DNA from: Paenibacillus maysiensis
GTDB lineage: Bacteria; Bacillota; Bacilli; Paenibacillales; Paenibacillaceae
NCBI RefSeq assembly: GCF_000520815.1
Contig: NZ_ASRY01000197.1
Coordinates: 37,500 to 101,499, forward strand
Direction: 5' to 3'
DNA: 64,000 nt
The translations under genes and the position numbers were made by a program. This document shows positions 24,855 to 34,773 of this stretch, one piece after another; the first letter of the stretch is position 1; each line of letters begins with the position of its first letter. The notes beneath the pieces are model-generated. The model was not told where the DNA came from. It searched no databases and saw nothing but the letters and a program-made list of their open reading frames with translations.

Positions 24855-27365
24855 ATGAAATCAGCAGTACGAAGAGAAGATGTCGAGCTTCTGGCACCAG
24901 CCGGTGACTGGGATTGTATGCGTGCGGCGGTAGCGAATGGAGCCGATGCGATCTTTTTCGGAGTGGAAAAGTTCAACGCACGGGCGCGGGCGAACAATTT
25001 CCGTATGGATGAGCTGCCTGAAATTATGGCGTTTTTGCATAGCTATGGGGTTAAAGGCTTCTTGACATTCAATATATTGGTGTTTGAAAACGAGCTGGAG
25101 GATGCCAAGGAACTGGTCGATGCCTGCGTGGATGCAGGTGTGGACGCGTTGCTTGCACAGGATATGGGCTTGGTGAAAATGATCCGCGATATTTCGCCGG
25201 ATTTTCCGATCCATGGCTCTACCCAGATGACGATTACCTCGCCGGAGGCGGTAGAGTTTACGAAACCGTACAACATTGAGCGGGTCGTGCTCGGACGTGA
25301 AAATAACTTAAAACAGATTCAAAAAATAGGTGAGCAAGCGAGACTTCCGATGGAAGTATTCGTGCATGGCGCGTTATGTGTATCTTACTCGGGTCAATGC
25401 TTGACTTCTGAAATGTGGGGCGGGCGCTCTGCGAACCGTGGCGAATGCGCACAGGCATGCCGTTTGCCTTACGATCTGATGGTGGATGGCGAGCAAAAGC
25501 CGATGGCCGACGTGACGTATCTACTGTCACCTAAGGATTTGGCTGCCATTGATCTGCTGCCGGAGTTGATTGGCGCGGGCGTCATCTCTTTTAAAATCGA
25601 AGGACGACTGAAAACGCCTGAATATGTAGCCAACGTGGTCAGCAAGTACCGTAAGGCGATTGATAAGTATTTTGAAGGTGACACTTCCAAGACCAGCAAA
25701 GAAGATATCCGCGAGCTTCAGCAAAGCTTTTCACGCGGCTTTACGCACGGGTTTCTGGAAGGAACGAATAACAAGAAGCTGGTTGACGGTACGTTCCCGA
25801 AAAGCCGGGGTGTTTATCTGGGTCGGGTGGAACAAATCCTTCGTGACGGCGTAGTATGCCGTATTGATGCGCCGCTGAAGCGTGGCGACGGCATTGTATT
25901 CGATGCAGGAGATCCTACGCAAAAAGAAGAAGGCGGACGCGTATACGATATCCGTCGCAAGGGTGTAAAGATCGAAGGCGAAGCCGGAGAAGGCTGGATC
26001 ATCGACATCGTAGCGGGACGCAACGATGTGGATCTGCGCCGTGTACATGTCGGCGACCGCATTTGGAAGACCAACGACCCGGCGCTGGACAAGCGTCTGC
26101 GCCAGACGTACGAGACCGACAAGCCGTACCGTGTCTTTCCGGTACATGTGCGTGTCAGCGGCTCTCCAGGGCAGCCGCTGACGACCTGGTGGACCGATGT
26201 GCAGAAAGGCACGACGGTCCGCGTGGATTCCGAGCTGGAACTTGAAATCGCCCAGAAGCGTCCAATGACGCGCGAACTGCTCGAGGAGCAGTTCGGCCGA
26301 CTGGGCGGAACGGTGTTCCAGCTGGAAGAACTGGACGTCCACCTGCATGGGGACGTCATCGTGCCGATGCGCGAGCTGAACAGCATCCGCCGTCAGGCGG
26401 TGGAATTGCTCGCGGGCGAGCGCCCCAAACCGCCCGTGTACACGAAGCGGGCGGTAGAGGTGTATGGCGATGCATCGGTTCCCGCATCGCCAGTGGCACG
26501 CGGTCAGGCAGAGCTGACCGCGCTGTGCCGCAGCCTCCCGCAGGTTGAGGCTGCGCTGGAGGCCGACGTGGAGTTCATTTACGCCGACTTCGAGTTCATT
26601 AAGCAATTCCCGGCAGCCGTAGAGGCTGTACACGCCGCAGGGCGTCGAATTGCGCTGGCGACCCCGCGTATTCACATGCCGGGTGAAAACGGCTACCACA
26701 ACAACATCCTGCGCCTGAAGCCAGATGCTGTGCTGGTACGCAATCCGGGGGCACTGTATTTCTACATGCGACATCGGTTGGAAAATCCGGACGCACACCA
26801 TCCGCAATTGATCGGTGACTTCTCGCTGAATGTCGCCAACCACAAAGCGGCAGATCTGTTCCTGGATTCAGGCTGTGACCTGGTTACGCCGTCGTACGAC
26901 CTGAACATCCAGCAAATGGTCGATATGCTCAGACGCACGCGTACCGATAAGCTGGAGATCGTGATTCAGCAGCATATGCCGATGTTCCATACCGAACATT
27001 GCGTATACTGCACCTTCATGAGCGAAGGCACGGACTACACCAACTGTGGACGTCCATGTGAGGACCATCGCGCATCCCTGCGCGACCGTATTGGTATGTC
27101 TCACCCCGTTCGCGTGGACGAAGGCTGTCGCAACACGGTATACAATGCCATCGAGCAATCCGGCGCCGAGTACCTGTCCAACTTTATGGAGCTGGGTGTG
27201 TCCCGCTACCGCGTGGAGTTTCTTGAGGAGACCCCGGAGCAGGTACGAGAGGTGATTGACCTCTATAACCGTGCCCTGCGCGGAGAAATCAGTGGTACAC
27301 AGGTCTGGAAGACGCTTAAAGCGACGAACCAGTTGGGTGTTACACGCGGGCAACTGGTCAAGTAG
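24855..27365 (+). CDS. U32-family protein with DUF3656, probable RNA hydroxylation factor (RlhA/TrhP-like)
   Basis: A protein of about 836 residues. The N-terminal U32 barrel (VELLAPAGDWDCMRAAVANG, then GSTQMTITSPEAVEF) contains the conserved four-cysteine cluster (CVSYSGQCLTSEMWGGR, then GECAQACR). DUF3656-like and extra C-terminal regions follow, with a second Cys/His-rich patch (HTEHCVYCTF, then NCGRPCEDH). Once called peptidases, U32 proteins are now known for prephenate-dependent RNA hydroxylation (RlhA on 23S rRNA, TrhP on tRNA). I place the start at ATG 24855, six bases after GGGAGG; ATG 24852 is adjacent. The 26.0-26.8 kb part is more G+C-rich than its surroundings. Substrate RNA is not predictable here. 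Confidence 0.85.
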   Translation: MKSAVRREDVELLAPAGDWDCMRAAVANGADAIFFGVEKFNARARANNFRMDELPEIMAFLHSYGVKGFLTFNILVFENELEDAKELVDACVDAGVDALLAQDMGLVKMIRDISPDFPIHGSTQMTITSPEAVEFTKPYNIERVVLGRENNLKQIQKIGEQARLPMEVFVHGALCVSYSGQCLTSEMWGGRSANRGECAQACRLPYDLMVDGEQKPMADVTYLLSPKDLAAIDLLPELIGAGVISFKIEGRLKTPEYVANVVSKYRKAIDKYFEGDTSKTSKEDIRELQQSFSRGFTHGFLEGTNNKKLVDGTFPKSRGVYLGRVEQILRDGVVCRIDAPLKRGDGIVFDAGDPTQKEEGGRVYDIRRKGVKIEGEAGEGWIIDIVAGRNDVDLRRVHVGDRIWKTNDPALDKRLRQTYETDKPYRVFPVHVRVSGSPGQPLTTWWTDVQKGTTVRVDSELELEIAQKRPMTRELLEEQFGRLGGTVFQLEELDVHLHGDVIVPMRELNSIRRQAVELLAGERPKPPVYTKRAVEVYGDASVPASPVARGQAELTALCRSLPQVEAALEADVEFIYADFEFIKQFPAAVEAVHAAGRRIALATPRIHMPGENGYHNNILRLKPDAVLVRNPGALYFYMRHRLENPDAHHPQLIGDFSLNVANHKAADLFLDSGCDLVTPSYDLNIQQMVDMLRRTRTDKLEIVIQQHMPMFHTEHCVYCTFMSEGTDYTNCGRPCEDHRASLRDRIGMSHPVRVDEGCRNTVYNAIEQSGAEYLSNFMELGVSRYRVEFLEETPEQVREVIDLYNRALRGEISGTQVWKTLKATNQLGVTRGQLVK

Positions 27366-27431
27366 TCTGTGTGATGCATACGTAACTGCTACAGTGTTTG
27401 AAGAATTATACTGACATTCAGCATGACGAAC

Positions 27432-27472
27432 AAAGCAGACCATTGCCCTTTCCGGGAAGTGGTCTGCTTTTA
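27432..27472 (+). terminator. Strong intrinsic terminator after the U32 gene
   Basis: AAAGCAGACCA and TGGTCTGCTTT form an 11-bp perfect stem around an unpaired loop, with TTTTA. Confidence 0.85.
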
Positions 27473-27656
27473 TGTATAGCCAATGAGGCGGCCCTTTTTT
27501 TAATATCTTTCCGCGTGTCCAATTGCGCAACTGTTGTACAATGGACTTACAAGTGTGCTGAACATGTAGAACAGCTACCATTTCCAATAAGCTCAAATGA
27601 TTCAATTATATTAAGGGATTTTGCGAAATTTTCATGGATACAAGGAGGGAGTGTAA

Positions 27657-30600
27657 ATGAGTCATTTTACATTGCAGGATGTGCGTGACATTTGTGGGAC
27701 AACGGCATACAACAAAGGGCGGGAATATGTCGAAAAGGGCAGAGTTACGTCATTAAAAATCAATGCCCCATGCACCCGAATAGCTGCTGGAGTAAAGGGG
27801 AGTCGCAACTATCAGGTCCATATTGATCTGGATGAGTTCGGTCTGGACGCCGAATGTACCTGCCCTGCCTATCAAAACAGCTACTATCATGAGGGATGTA
27901 AGCATATTGCCGCAGTGCTGATTGCTGTACATCGAATGATCAAGGCCGGGACGCAGAGCCAAATTATTGTACCTGACTATCAATTGGATATTCCAGCAGC
28001 GGGACAAACCCAGCCAACCTCCATTTTTGGACCTGATTCACTTCTATCAGCTCCACCTTCCCGGCGACCTGCTACACGTTCTGCTATTGAGCCATTCCAG
28101 CAGATGATATCCTATCGTACCGCCGATCAACTGATGGAGCTATTCAAGCAAACTGATGAATCGGGGGACAACGGTTTGTCGCCAGCTGGCAGCGAATTTA
28201 CAACCACCCATCAGGAGAAGCTCCAGGTTGAATATATTTGTCATGTAGAGGATAGCTCATATAAAGGTGAGCAGATCAACATTGAGATGAAAATAGGGAC
28301 GAGGCGAACTTATGTGGTGCAGAAGCTAAGGCCATTCTTGGATAGTGTGGAAAAAGGGGAGTCTTTTCACTTTACGAAGTTGTTTTCCTACGAACCAGCA
28401 ACGCAGTATTTTGCCCATGCAGATCGACAGTTGATGGAACTTCTGATTCACATTAAAAACGGTGAGCGGATGTACAAAGAACTATTGAACCCCTATAGCT
28501 TATCAGACAGCTTTGCCGGAGATGCTCGTGCTATGTTCATTCCTCCCATGAACTGGCCTGATGTGTATAAGCTGCTCCAGCAATGTGATTTTGTGACCTG
28601 GGAGGGGAAGGGAACGCTAGGCAATGGTCAAATCACGGCTTCTGATGAAGTTTTACCCATAGAGTTTAATATTGCTCCAGGCGTTAGCGGTGGCTACAAA
28701 CTCAATGTCAATGGATTGCAGGAAGCCGCTTTGCTCCCTTCCTACGGTTTGACTGTTAGCTATGGGAAGATTTTCGAAGAGAACCCGCTGAAGCTACGGC
28801 GACTTGCCAAAATGAGAGATACTCTCTCGGCCTATGGAGGTAAAAGTAGCGTGGATATATCGGCAGCCCAGATCGAGCCATTTGTACAGCAGACGCTGCC
28901 CGTGTTACGCAAAGCGGGGAAGGTAAGCGTAGATAAGCGGGTCAGAGAACGGATCGCCGAGCCGGAATTGGTGAGTAAAAGCTTTGTTGATCGGGAGGAA
29001 GGCAAGCTGTTCGTACGGTTAGAATTTGATTATGAGGGCATTCTCCTGAATCCTTTGGATGAAAAAGGAAAACAACGTGCTGACAGTAAAATGATTTTAA
29101 TACGAAATATGGACAGTGAGCGTCGGGTACTGCATGTTCTGGAGTCTTCACGTATGCGCAGGAACGGGCTCCGATGGATTGCCACCACCGATGATGAGAT
29201 CTTTGATGCTCTATATCATGTTCTGCCTGAGCTGGAGGAACTGACCGAGGTATATATTTCCCAATCCGCCCGAGGCATGCGCTATGACCCTGCCAGCAGA
29301 CCCAAAATCAAAGCGGAGCTGACTAGCGAGCTGGACTGGCTGAACGTGTCTTTTGAACTGGAGGGGATGAATCAACAGGAACTTCGGGACATTATGCTCA
29401 GTGTTGTGGAAAAGAAAAAATATATTCGTCTGCGCAGCGGTGCTTTTCTGTCACTGGAGGGCGAGGAATATGCGACTTATGGACGTATGGCCGAGGAACT
29501 GAGTGTCAAGCGAAGTGACGTGAAGGGTGGTACGGTCAAACTGCCTGCTCTACAAGCCCTTCAGTTGTCCGACGATATTCAAGGTGCCAGTTCACTTCGG
29601 ATGGGCAAGCATCTGCGCCGTTTCCTGGAGCGTTTGCGTCATCCCGAGCGGCTGGAATATGATCCACCGGAATCCTTGGCAAATGTGTTGCGAGATTATC
29701 AGGTACAGGGTTTTCAGTGGCTTAAGAGCCTGTCTTTCTTCCGTTTTGGCGGGATTTTGGCAGACGATATGGGCTTGGGGAAAACGCTGCAAACGATTGC
29801 TTACATCTGTTCCGAATTGGACAGCCACGCAGAGATCGGGAAGCAAACGGACAAGTCGTCCTCGCCTGCCCAGGCTTCCATGCCTGTACTAATTGTTACC
29901 CCGGCGTCTCTTACGTATAACTGGGAAAATGAATTCAAGCGCTTTGCTCCCCATGTTCGTGTAGAGGTCGTTGCCGGACAGAAGGGGGAGCGTAGCGGCT
30001 TGCTCGCCACGGTAGAAGGAGATCAAGGGCCAGAGGTCATAATTACCTCCTACCCGCTGTTACGACGCGATTTTGAATGGTATGAGAACAAAACGTTCAG
30101 CACGCTCATTCTGGATGAAGCCCAGGCGATTAAAAATGCAGGCTCCCTAACCGCTCAATTGGTCAAGCAGCTGTCAGCTCCGCGCCGTTTTGCTTTGACG
30201 GGCACACCGATTGAAAACTCATTGGAGGAGTTATGGTCCATCTTTGACGCTGTGTTCCCCGGCCTGTTCTCGGGTCGTAAAAGCTTCAGGGACATTCCGC
30301 GTGAGCAGCTTGCACGTATGGTCTCTCCCTTCATTTTGAGACGTCTGAAAGAGGACGTGCTTGAGGAACTGCCGGATAAAATCGAAACTGTACAACGTTC
30401 AGAGCTATCCGGAGAGCAAAAGAAGCTCTATGCCGCATACCTGTCTCAACTGCGGGATGACACCATTCAGGACTTGCAAACAAATGGATTTCAAAAAAGC
30501 CGTATGAAAATTTTGGCAGGGATTACCCGGCTGCGCCAGTTGTGCTGTCATCCCTCCCTCTTTGTGGAGGATTACCAAGGCTCCTCGGGCAAGATGGAAC

Positions 30601-31097
30601 AGCTGCTGGAGACCGTTGCCGAGGCACGCGCCAGCGGTAGACGTATGCTCGTCTTCTCCCAGTTCACCAGCATGTTGGACATAATCCGTTCCGCACTGGA
30701 AAAGGAGGGGGCAGGAGTATTCTATCTGAGCGGTAGCACCCCTGCACGTGACCGTGTAGATATGTGCCGCCGCTTTAACGAAGGAGAGAACGACGTGTTC
30801 CTGATTTCCCTCAAGGCAGGTGGAACAGGTCTGAACTTGACCGGAGCCGACACGGTAATCTTGTACGACCTGTGGTGGAACCCCGCCGTCGAGGAACAAG
30901 CCGCCGGACGCGCCCACCGCATGGGCCAGAAACGTGTCGTTCAAGTCATCCGTCTCGTCGCCGAAGGCACCATTGAGGAGACTATGCTGGAGCTTCAACA
31001 GCGTAAGAAGGACCTTATCAAGGACGTTCTAGATCCGGCCGAAGGCCCATCATCCACACTCACCGAGGAGGACATCCGGGAATTGTTGAGGGTATAG
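27657..31097 (+). CDS. SNF2-family helicase with SWIM zinc finger
   Basis: A 1146-residue DNA-dependent ATPase. The N-terminal SWIM finger has the CxC...CxH set Cys67, Cys69, Cys81, His83 (CTCPAYQNSYYHEGCKH). A bacterial SNF2-associated region occupies the middle. The SNF2 motor has Walker A Lys709 (DDMGLGKT), DEAQ box near 820 (LDEAQAIKN), SAT-like LTGTPIENS, and a helicase C domain with VFSQFTSMLD and QAAGRAHRMGQ. The start ATG 27657 follows AAGGAGGGAG. Bacterial members of this type are thought to remodel protein-DNA complexes, for example transcription complexes; the target here is unknown. It is a single gene between terminator and galU promoter. Confidence 0.92.
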   Translation: MSHFTLQDVRDICGTTAYNKGREYVEKGRVTSLKINAPCTRIAAGVKGSRNYQVHIDLDEFGLDAECTCPAYQNSYYHEGCKHIAAVLIAVHRMIKAGTQSQIIVPDYQLDIPAAGQTQPTSIFGPDSLLSAPPSRRPATRSAIEPFQQMISYRTADQLMELFKQTDESGDNGLSPAGSEFTTTHQEKLQVEYICHVEDSSYKGEQINIEMKIGTRRTYVVQKLRPFLDSVEKGESFHFTKLFSYEPATQYFAHADRQLMELLIHIKNGERMYKELLNPYSLSDSFAGDARAMFIPPMNWPDVYKLLQQCDFVTWEGKGTLGNGQITASDEVLPIEFNIAPGVSGGYKLNVNGLQEAALLPSYGLTVSYGKIFEENPLKLRRLAKMRDTLSAYGGKSSVDISAAQIEPFVQQTLPVLRKAGKVSVDKRVRERIAEPELVSKSFVDREEGKLFVRLEFDYEGILLNPLDEKGKQRADSKMILIRNMDSERRVLHVLESSRMRRNGLRWIATTDDEIFDALYHVLPELEELTEVYISQSARGMRYDPASRPKIKAELTSELDWLNVSFELEGMNQQELRDIMLSVVEKKKYIRLRSGAFLSLEGEEYATYGRMAEELSVKRSDVKGGTVKLPALQALQLSDDIQGASSLRMGKHLRRFLERLRHPERLEYDPPESLANVLRDYQVQGFQWLKSLSFFRFGGILADDMGLGKTLQTIAYICSELDSHAEIGKQTDKSSSPAQASMPVLIVTPASLTYNWENEFKRFAPHVRVEVVAGQKGERSGLLATVEGDQGPEVIITSYPLLRRDFEWYENKTFSTLILDEAQAIKNAGSLTAQLVKQLSAPRRFALTGTPIENSLEELWSIFDAVFPGLFSGRKSFRDIPREQLARMVSPFILRRLKEDVLEELPDKIETVQRSELSGEQKKLYAAYLSQLRDDTIQDLQTNGFQKSRMKILAGITRLRQLCCHPSLFVEDYQGSSGKMEQLLETVAEARASGRRMLVFSQFTSMLDIIRSALEKEGAGVFYLSGSTPARDRVDMCRRFNEGENDVFLISLKAGGTGLNLTGADTVILYDLWWNPAVEEQAAGRAHRMGQKRVVQVIRLVAEGTIEETMLELQQRKKDLIKDVLDPAEGPSSTLTEEDIRELLRV

Positions 31098-31158
31098 TAG
31101 AGGAAGTCCAGTACATGTCGGAAAATATAGCATACACTATTAAAATAGTTCACCTTCT

Positions 31159-31167
31159 TGCTATAAT
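31159..31167 (+). promoter_or_regulatory. Extended -10 promoter upstream of galU
   Basis: TGCTATAAT gives the extended -10 form TGnTATAAT; the -35 region is weak. It lies about 50 bases before galU. Confidence 0.5.
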
Positions 31168-31216
31168 CATAGACAGTATATCTATCCGTTATATTGAAGA
31201 CAAAGGAGTTTAACCC

Positions 31217-32110
31217 ATGAAAATCCGTAAAGCAATTATTCCTGCTGCGGGATTAGGAACCCGTTTCCTTCCTGCTACCAAAGCGATGCCTAAAGAAATG
31301 CTTCCCATTGTAGACAAACCAACCATTCAATATATTATTGAAGAGGCTGTTGCATCTGGGATTGAAGATATTATTATCGTGACAGGTAAAGGTAAAAGAG
31401 CGATTGAGGATCATTTTGATTACTCATTTGAGCTGGAGCATAATCTGGCCGCCAAGGAAAAATGGAATCTGCTCAATGAAGTGCGCAAGCCATCAGAGAT
31501 GGCAGATATCCACTATATTCGTCAGAAGGAACCTAAAGGGTTGGGACACGCTATTTGGTGTGCACGTAAGTTTATTGGTGACGAACCCTTTGCCGTGCTT
31601 TTAGGGGATGATATCGTTGAGTCTGAGAATCCATGTCTCAAACAGATGATGGACGTTTTCGACGAGTATCAGCGTTCTGTTGTAGGAGTAAAACAAGTAG
31701 ATTGGAACGAGGTTCATCGTTACGGGATTGTTGAGGGTCATGCACTTACCACCAAAATCTCGGAAGCAGAACGTCTGGTAGAAAAGCCGAAAAAGGAAGA
31801 AGCAACCTCCAACTTGGCGATCATGGGACGCTATATCTTGACACCTGATATTTTTGATATCCTGGGTCAGCAATCCGCAGGTGTGGGTGGCGAGATACAA
31901 TTGACGGATGCTATATCCAAATTGAGTGAGATCAATCCGATCCTGGCCTATGAATTTGATGGGAACCGTCATGATGTTGGGGAGAAGTTGGGGTTCATAG
32001 AAACAACCATCCATTATGCTCTGCAGCATGATGAGATTAAAGATGAAGTGCTGGCTTATATGAGACAGATTATTGAAGAGATAGATCAACAAAAAAAAGT
32101 ATCACCGTAA
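31217..32110 (+). CDS. galU: UTP-glucose-1-phosphate uridylyltransferase
   Basis: A 297-residue enzyme making UDP-glucose from UTP and glucose-1-phosphate, the precursor for polysaccharides, teichoic acids and glycolipids (called GtaB in Bacillus). It has the nucleotide-binding loop [20 protein letters not shown], the VDKPTIQYI segment, the uracil-site region ([11 protein letters not shown]), the metal-site LLGDDI and the catalytic VEKP motif. Length and motifs are normal. AAAGGAG lies nine bases before ATG. It stands at the left edge of the polysaccharide locus, facing the ligase gene across a shared terminator. Confidence 0.96.
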   Translation: MKIRKAIIPAAGLGTRFLPATKAMPKEMLPIVDKPTIQYIIEEAVASGIEDIIIVTGKGKRAIEDHFDYSFELEHNLAAKEKWNLLNEVRKPSEMADIHYIRQKEPKGLGHAIWCARKFIGDEPFAVLLGDDIVESENPCLKQMMDVFDEYQRSVVGVKQVDWNEVHRYGIVEGHALTTKISEAERLVEKPKKEEATSNLAIMGRYILTPDIFDILGQQSAGVGGEIQLTDAISKLSEINPILAYEFDGNRHDVGEKLGFIETTIHYALQHDEIKDEVLAYMRQIIEEIDQQKKVSP

Positions 32111-32132
32111 TAAGCCCCTCTTCCTCAATATA

Positions 32133-32178
32133 AAAAAGAGACTGCCAGATGATGTGTTATATCACGGCAGCCTCTTTT
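32133..32178. terminator. Bidirectional terminator between galU and the ligase gene
   Basis: AAAAAGAG-A-CTGCC and GGCAG-C-CTCTTTTT pair with one mismatch and are flanked by A and T runs on the two sides, so transcripts from both converging genes can end here. Confidence 0.85.
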
Positions 32179-32187
32179 TGTGGTGCT

Positions 32188-34644
32188 CTATTTCTCCGAT
32201 TTCAACTGAGCGATTTGCTCTTTCTCCTTCGGATCAGCTTTAATCAGCTTGTCGTACAAAGCTTTGTCATCCTGTCCCTGCTTTTGCAGAGCGACGATAT
32301 AATAGCGAGCCACCTCACGATTCGTAGCATCACTCAAATCGTCCTTCAAGCCGTTTTTGAGGATGTTGGCAGCCTCTGCAGGCTTACCTGACATGAACTC
32401 AATTTTGCCAGCACTGAGCGCAATGCTTGGGGTTACTTCAAAAGTACGTGTCAATTGAATTTCAGGTGGAACCGTCTTAATATGAGCTACCCCATCCAGA
32501 ACCTGCTGGTAAGCAGCAAGACCTGCTTGGAAATATTTCTGCTCCTTGGCCGTGTCCTTCTGCTCACGTGCCTGATCACCAAGAGAATAAGCTTGAGTGA
32601 TCAACATATTGTACCAGTCATTGTCCCATCTAAAGTTGGAGATGTTATTTTCCAAAATGCTGAGGGCCTGCTCATTCTCACCTTTTATTTGTAAAAGGTT
32701 AATTTTGGAGTTATACATGATTTTATTATACGGCTCTGCCTTCAGGCCCGTATTTAGCACCTCTATTGCAGCAGTATAAAATTCCTCTTTTTTCGTTTGC
32801 TGATAAACACTCTTGTACAGTGCAGCCAGTCTTATAACCGAATCCGGATGTGTAGGCCGAAGTTCAAGATCTTTATTAATAGCACTTTGAATTTCCTCAA
32901 ATGATGTGCTGACCGCCATGATCTGTTTGGCAGATGTGGCAGCATTAGCCGATTGCACGAAGCGAAGACCTGTAAATAACACGACGATACTCAGGATACC
33001 AATGACTGCACTGTACGTGATCCGAAAACCGGAAGCACTCATGGACAAGCGCTTAAGAGGCTTGCTGTCCATAGCAGCGGCCATACCACCGAGACTCACA
33101 AATACCAGTATGCCCATGAACACGTAACTGAGATTAAAGTCCAACAAGCTATGAAGTAGGATCGAGAGTGCCACAATAAGATACAAAAAGTGAGAATCGC
33201 GTTCTTCATCATTCTGTCTAATATAGTTACGAATATATTTGTAGAAAATATATAAGATGAATGACATGAAAATTACAAAACCGAGAATGCCAACTTCAAC
33301 CAGGTACTGCATAAAAAAGTTATGGGCCTGACGGCTGGTATAAGGATAATCTTGGTATTTTTCGTATAAAGTTGCCCAACCACCACCGCCGCTTCCAATA
33401 ACAGGGTGATCCTTAATCGATTTGGCAGCATCCTGATAGAATACAAGTCGCTCTAGTACACTATGCTGCCGGAAATTGATGTTTTCTAAACGGACCTGGA
33501 CGTTATCAGGCAGTACGCTGCGCAGGCCGGTTCCAATAAACAGAAAAGCCAGCAAGCCAATCACCACAACCGATCCGACAGGTAGCCACAGGTTGGACAA
33601 CTTCCGGGAGGTCCAACCTTTGAGGGCATTCTCCAACTTTGGTGCCAGATAACGTTCAACAAGCCACAGTACGACAGCAACAGCAAGGGAGATACCAATA
33701 AGTAATCCCCAAGCCTTGGCCGCCTCTCCGCCGTTGTAGGTCTTATTGAGTTGTAATCCCATATTTGTAATTGGAGTCAAGATTGATATTGACGCTACAC
33801 CAGCAATGGCGCAATGCAAAATCCATATAATCTGGCGTGCAGGTTTAAAGAAAAGCAAGAGCAGCACGAATACGACTGGCAGCATTACCAGACCGCCCCG
33901 TGATAAGGTCAGGAATAGCGAGACCAGAATTGGCACCAACATGAAGCCATGAGTAGCCTTGCCATACCATGATTTTGATTTCATCAGACAAAAAACGGCA
34001 GCGAATAGGAAAGCCATTAGAAAGGCGGCATATGTATTCGCATATTGAAACACCGATGTCAGCCGGAGCCCATTTGTATCTGTCATGACTGCATTGGTAT
34101 AACGGTTTTGATAAACATATTGGCTAAACCAACCTACCAGCTTGCCGGTAAGCACCCACTGTCCAAACCAGTTGATAAAGCCAAAGCCGACAATGACATA
34201 AGCAACAGTCATAATCAGATTGTGAATAATCTTATTGCCTAACCGATCCTGAAGTAGATAAATTGAGATGATAAACAGAGCGGCATATATGCACTGTACC
34301 ACCACCATATTCATGGCCAGGTAATGAGAAGCTGCTGAAGTTAGTGAAAGCACATAAGTCAGGGGAAGCAGCAGTACCAATACAGCCAGCCAATCCCTTT
34401 GCTCTTCCAGCTTGAATTTCTTATAATAAGATACGATTGCCAAGATCAATAGAATCGAGGCGATGATGACAGCCCAATAGAGTGGCTTCTCAAAATCAAG
34501 CATTTGCCCATTAAAAAGTGCAGCCTGGAAGGGGGCCCAAGCTAAAAACAGAATGATGCCAACAATTAACACCCAAAACATAGCCGGCCTTTTATCGTCA
34601 CGGGTCGACGTTTTGGCCTGTTTCCCGTATACTGGATTCGACAA
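32188..34644 (-). CDS. O-antigen ligase-family (WaaL-like) membrane protein with C-terminal TPR region
   Basis: An 818-residue protein with about 12 to 14 membrane segments in the first 560 residues, then a soluble C-terminal tetratricopeptide-like part (LAALYKSVYQQTKKEEFYTAAIEV, AAYQQVLDGVAH). The family's periplasmic loop motif is seen as SRQAHNFFMQYLVEVG, and the Wzy_C/WaaL core precedes it. Such enzymes join a lipid-linked polysaccharide to its acceptor or polymerise repeats. In a Gram-positive cell the acceptor is not lipid A, so it may attach chains to wall or lipid glycans. The start is TTG 34644 with AAGGAG ten bases upstream. It is transcribed away from the export cassette. Confidence 0.85.
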   Translation of the reverse strand: MSNPVYGKQAKTSTRDDKRPAMFWVLIVGIILFLAWAPFQAALFNGQMLDFEKPLYWAVIIASILLILAIVSYYKKFKLEEQRDWLAVLVLLLPLTYVLSLTSAASHYLAMNMVVVQCIYAALFIISIYLLQDRLGNKIIHNLIMTVAYVIVGFGFINWFGQWVLTGKLVGWFSQYVYQNRYTNAVMTDTNGLRLTSVFQYANTYAAFLMAFLFAAVFCLMKSKSWYGKATHGFMLVPILVSLFLTLSRGGLVMLPVVFVLLLLFFKPARQIIWILHCAIAGVASISILTPITNMGLQLNKTYNGGEAAKAWGLLIGISLAVAVVLWLVERYLAPKLENALKGWTSRKLSNLWLPVGSVVVIGLLAFLFIGTGLRSVLPDNVQVRLENINFRQHSVLERLVFYQDAAKSIKDHPVIGSGGGGWATLYEKYQDYPYTSRQAHNFFMQYLVEVGILGFVIFMSFILYIFYKYIRNYIRQNDEERDSHFLYLIVALSILLHSLLDFNLSYVFMGILVFVSLGGMAAAMDSKPLKRLSMSASGFRITYSAVIGILSIVVLFTGLRFVQSANAATSAKQIMAVSTSFEEIQSAINKDLELRPTHPDSVIRLAALYKSVYQQTKKEEFYTAAIEVLNTGLKAEPYNKIMYNSKINLLQIKGENEQALSILENNISNFRWDNDWYNMLITQAYSLGDQAREQKDTAKEQKYFQAGLAAYQQVLDGVAHIKTVPPEIQLTRTFEVTPSIALSAGKIEFMSGKPAEAANILKNGLKDDLSDATNREVARYYIVALQKQGQDDKALYDKLIKADPKEKEQIAQLKSEK

Positions 34645-34679
34645 GGTTTACAATCTCCTTTTCTTGTAGATACGTCAAT

Positions 34680-34708
34680 ATTTTAGCATAATGACGCGAT
34701 GGAACCAA
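34680..34708 (-). promoter_or_regulatory. Candidate promoter of the ligase gene
   Basis: Read on the minus strand: TTGGTT, 17-bp spacer, TAAAAT. It lies about 36 bases before the TTG start. Confidence 0.45.
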
Positions 34709-34773
34709 CTAGCAGTATATCAAGGGGATATTCGGTTGTTTAGTTAAAAACTTAATTATAGGAAGAAGAGATA

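Noticed and set aside
25731..26843. A 370-codon minus-strand ORF opposite the U32 gene
   Set aside because: It is the mirror of a G+C-rich coding region; composition is odd and there is no start signal.
26868..27605. A 245-codon minus-strand ORF at the 3' end of the U32 gene
   Set aside because: It crosses the strong terminator at 27432-27472 and has no ribosome site; antisense shadow.
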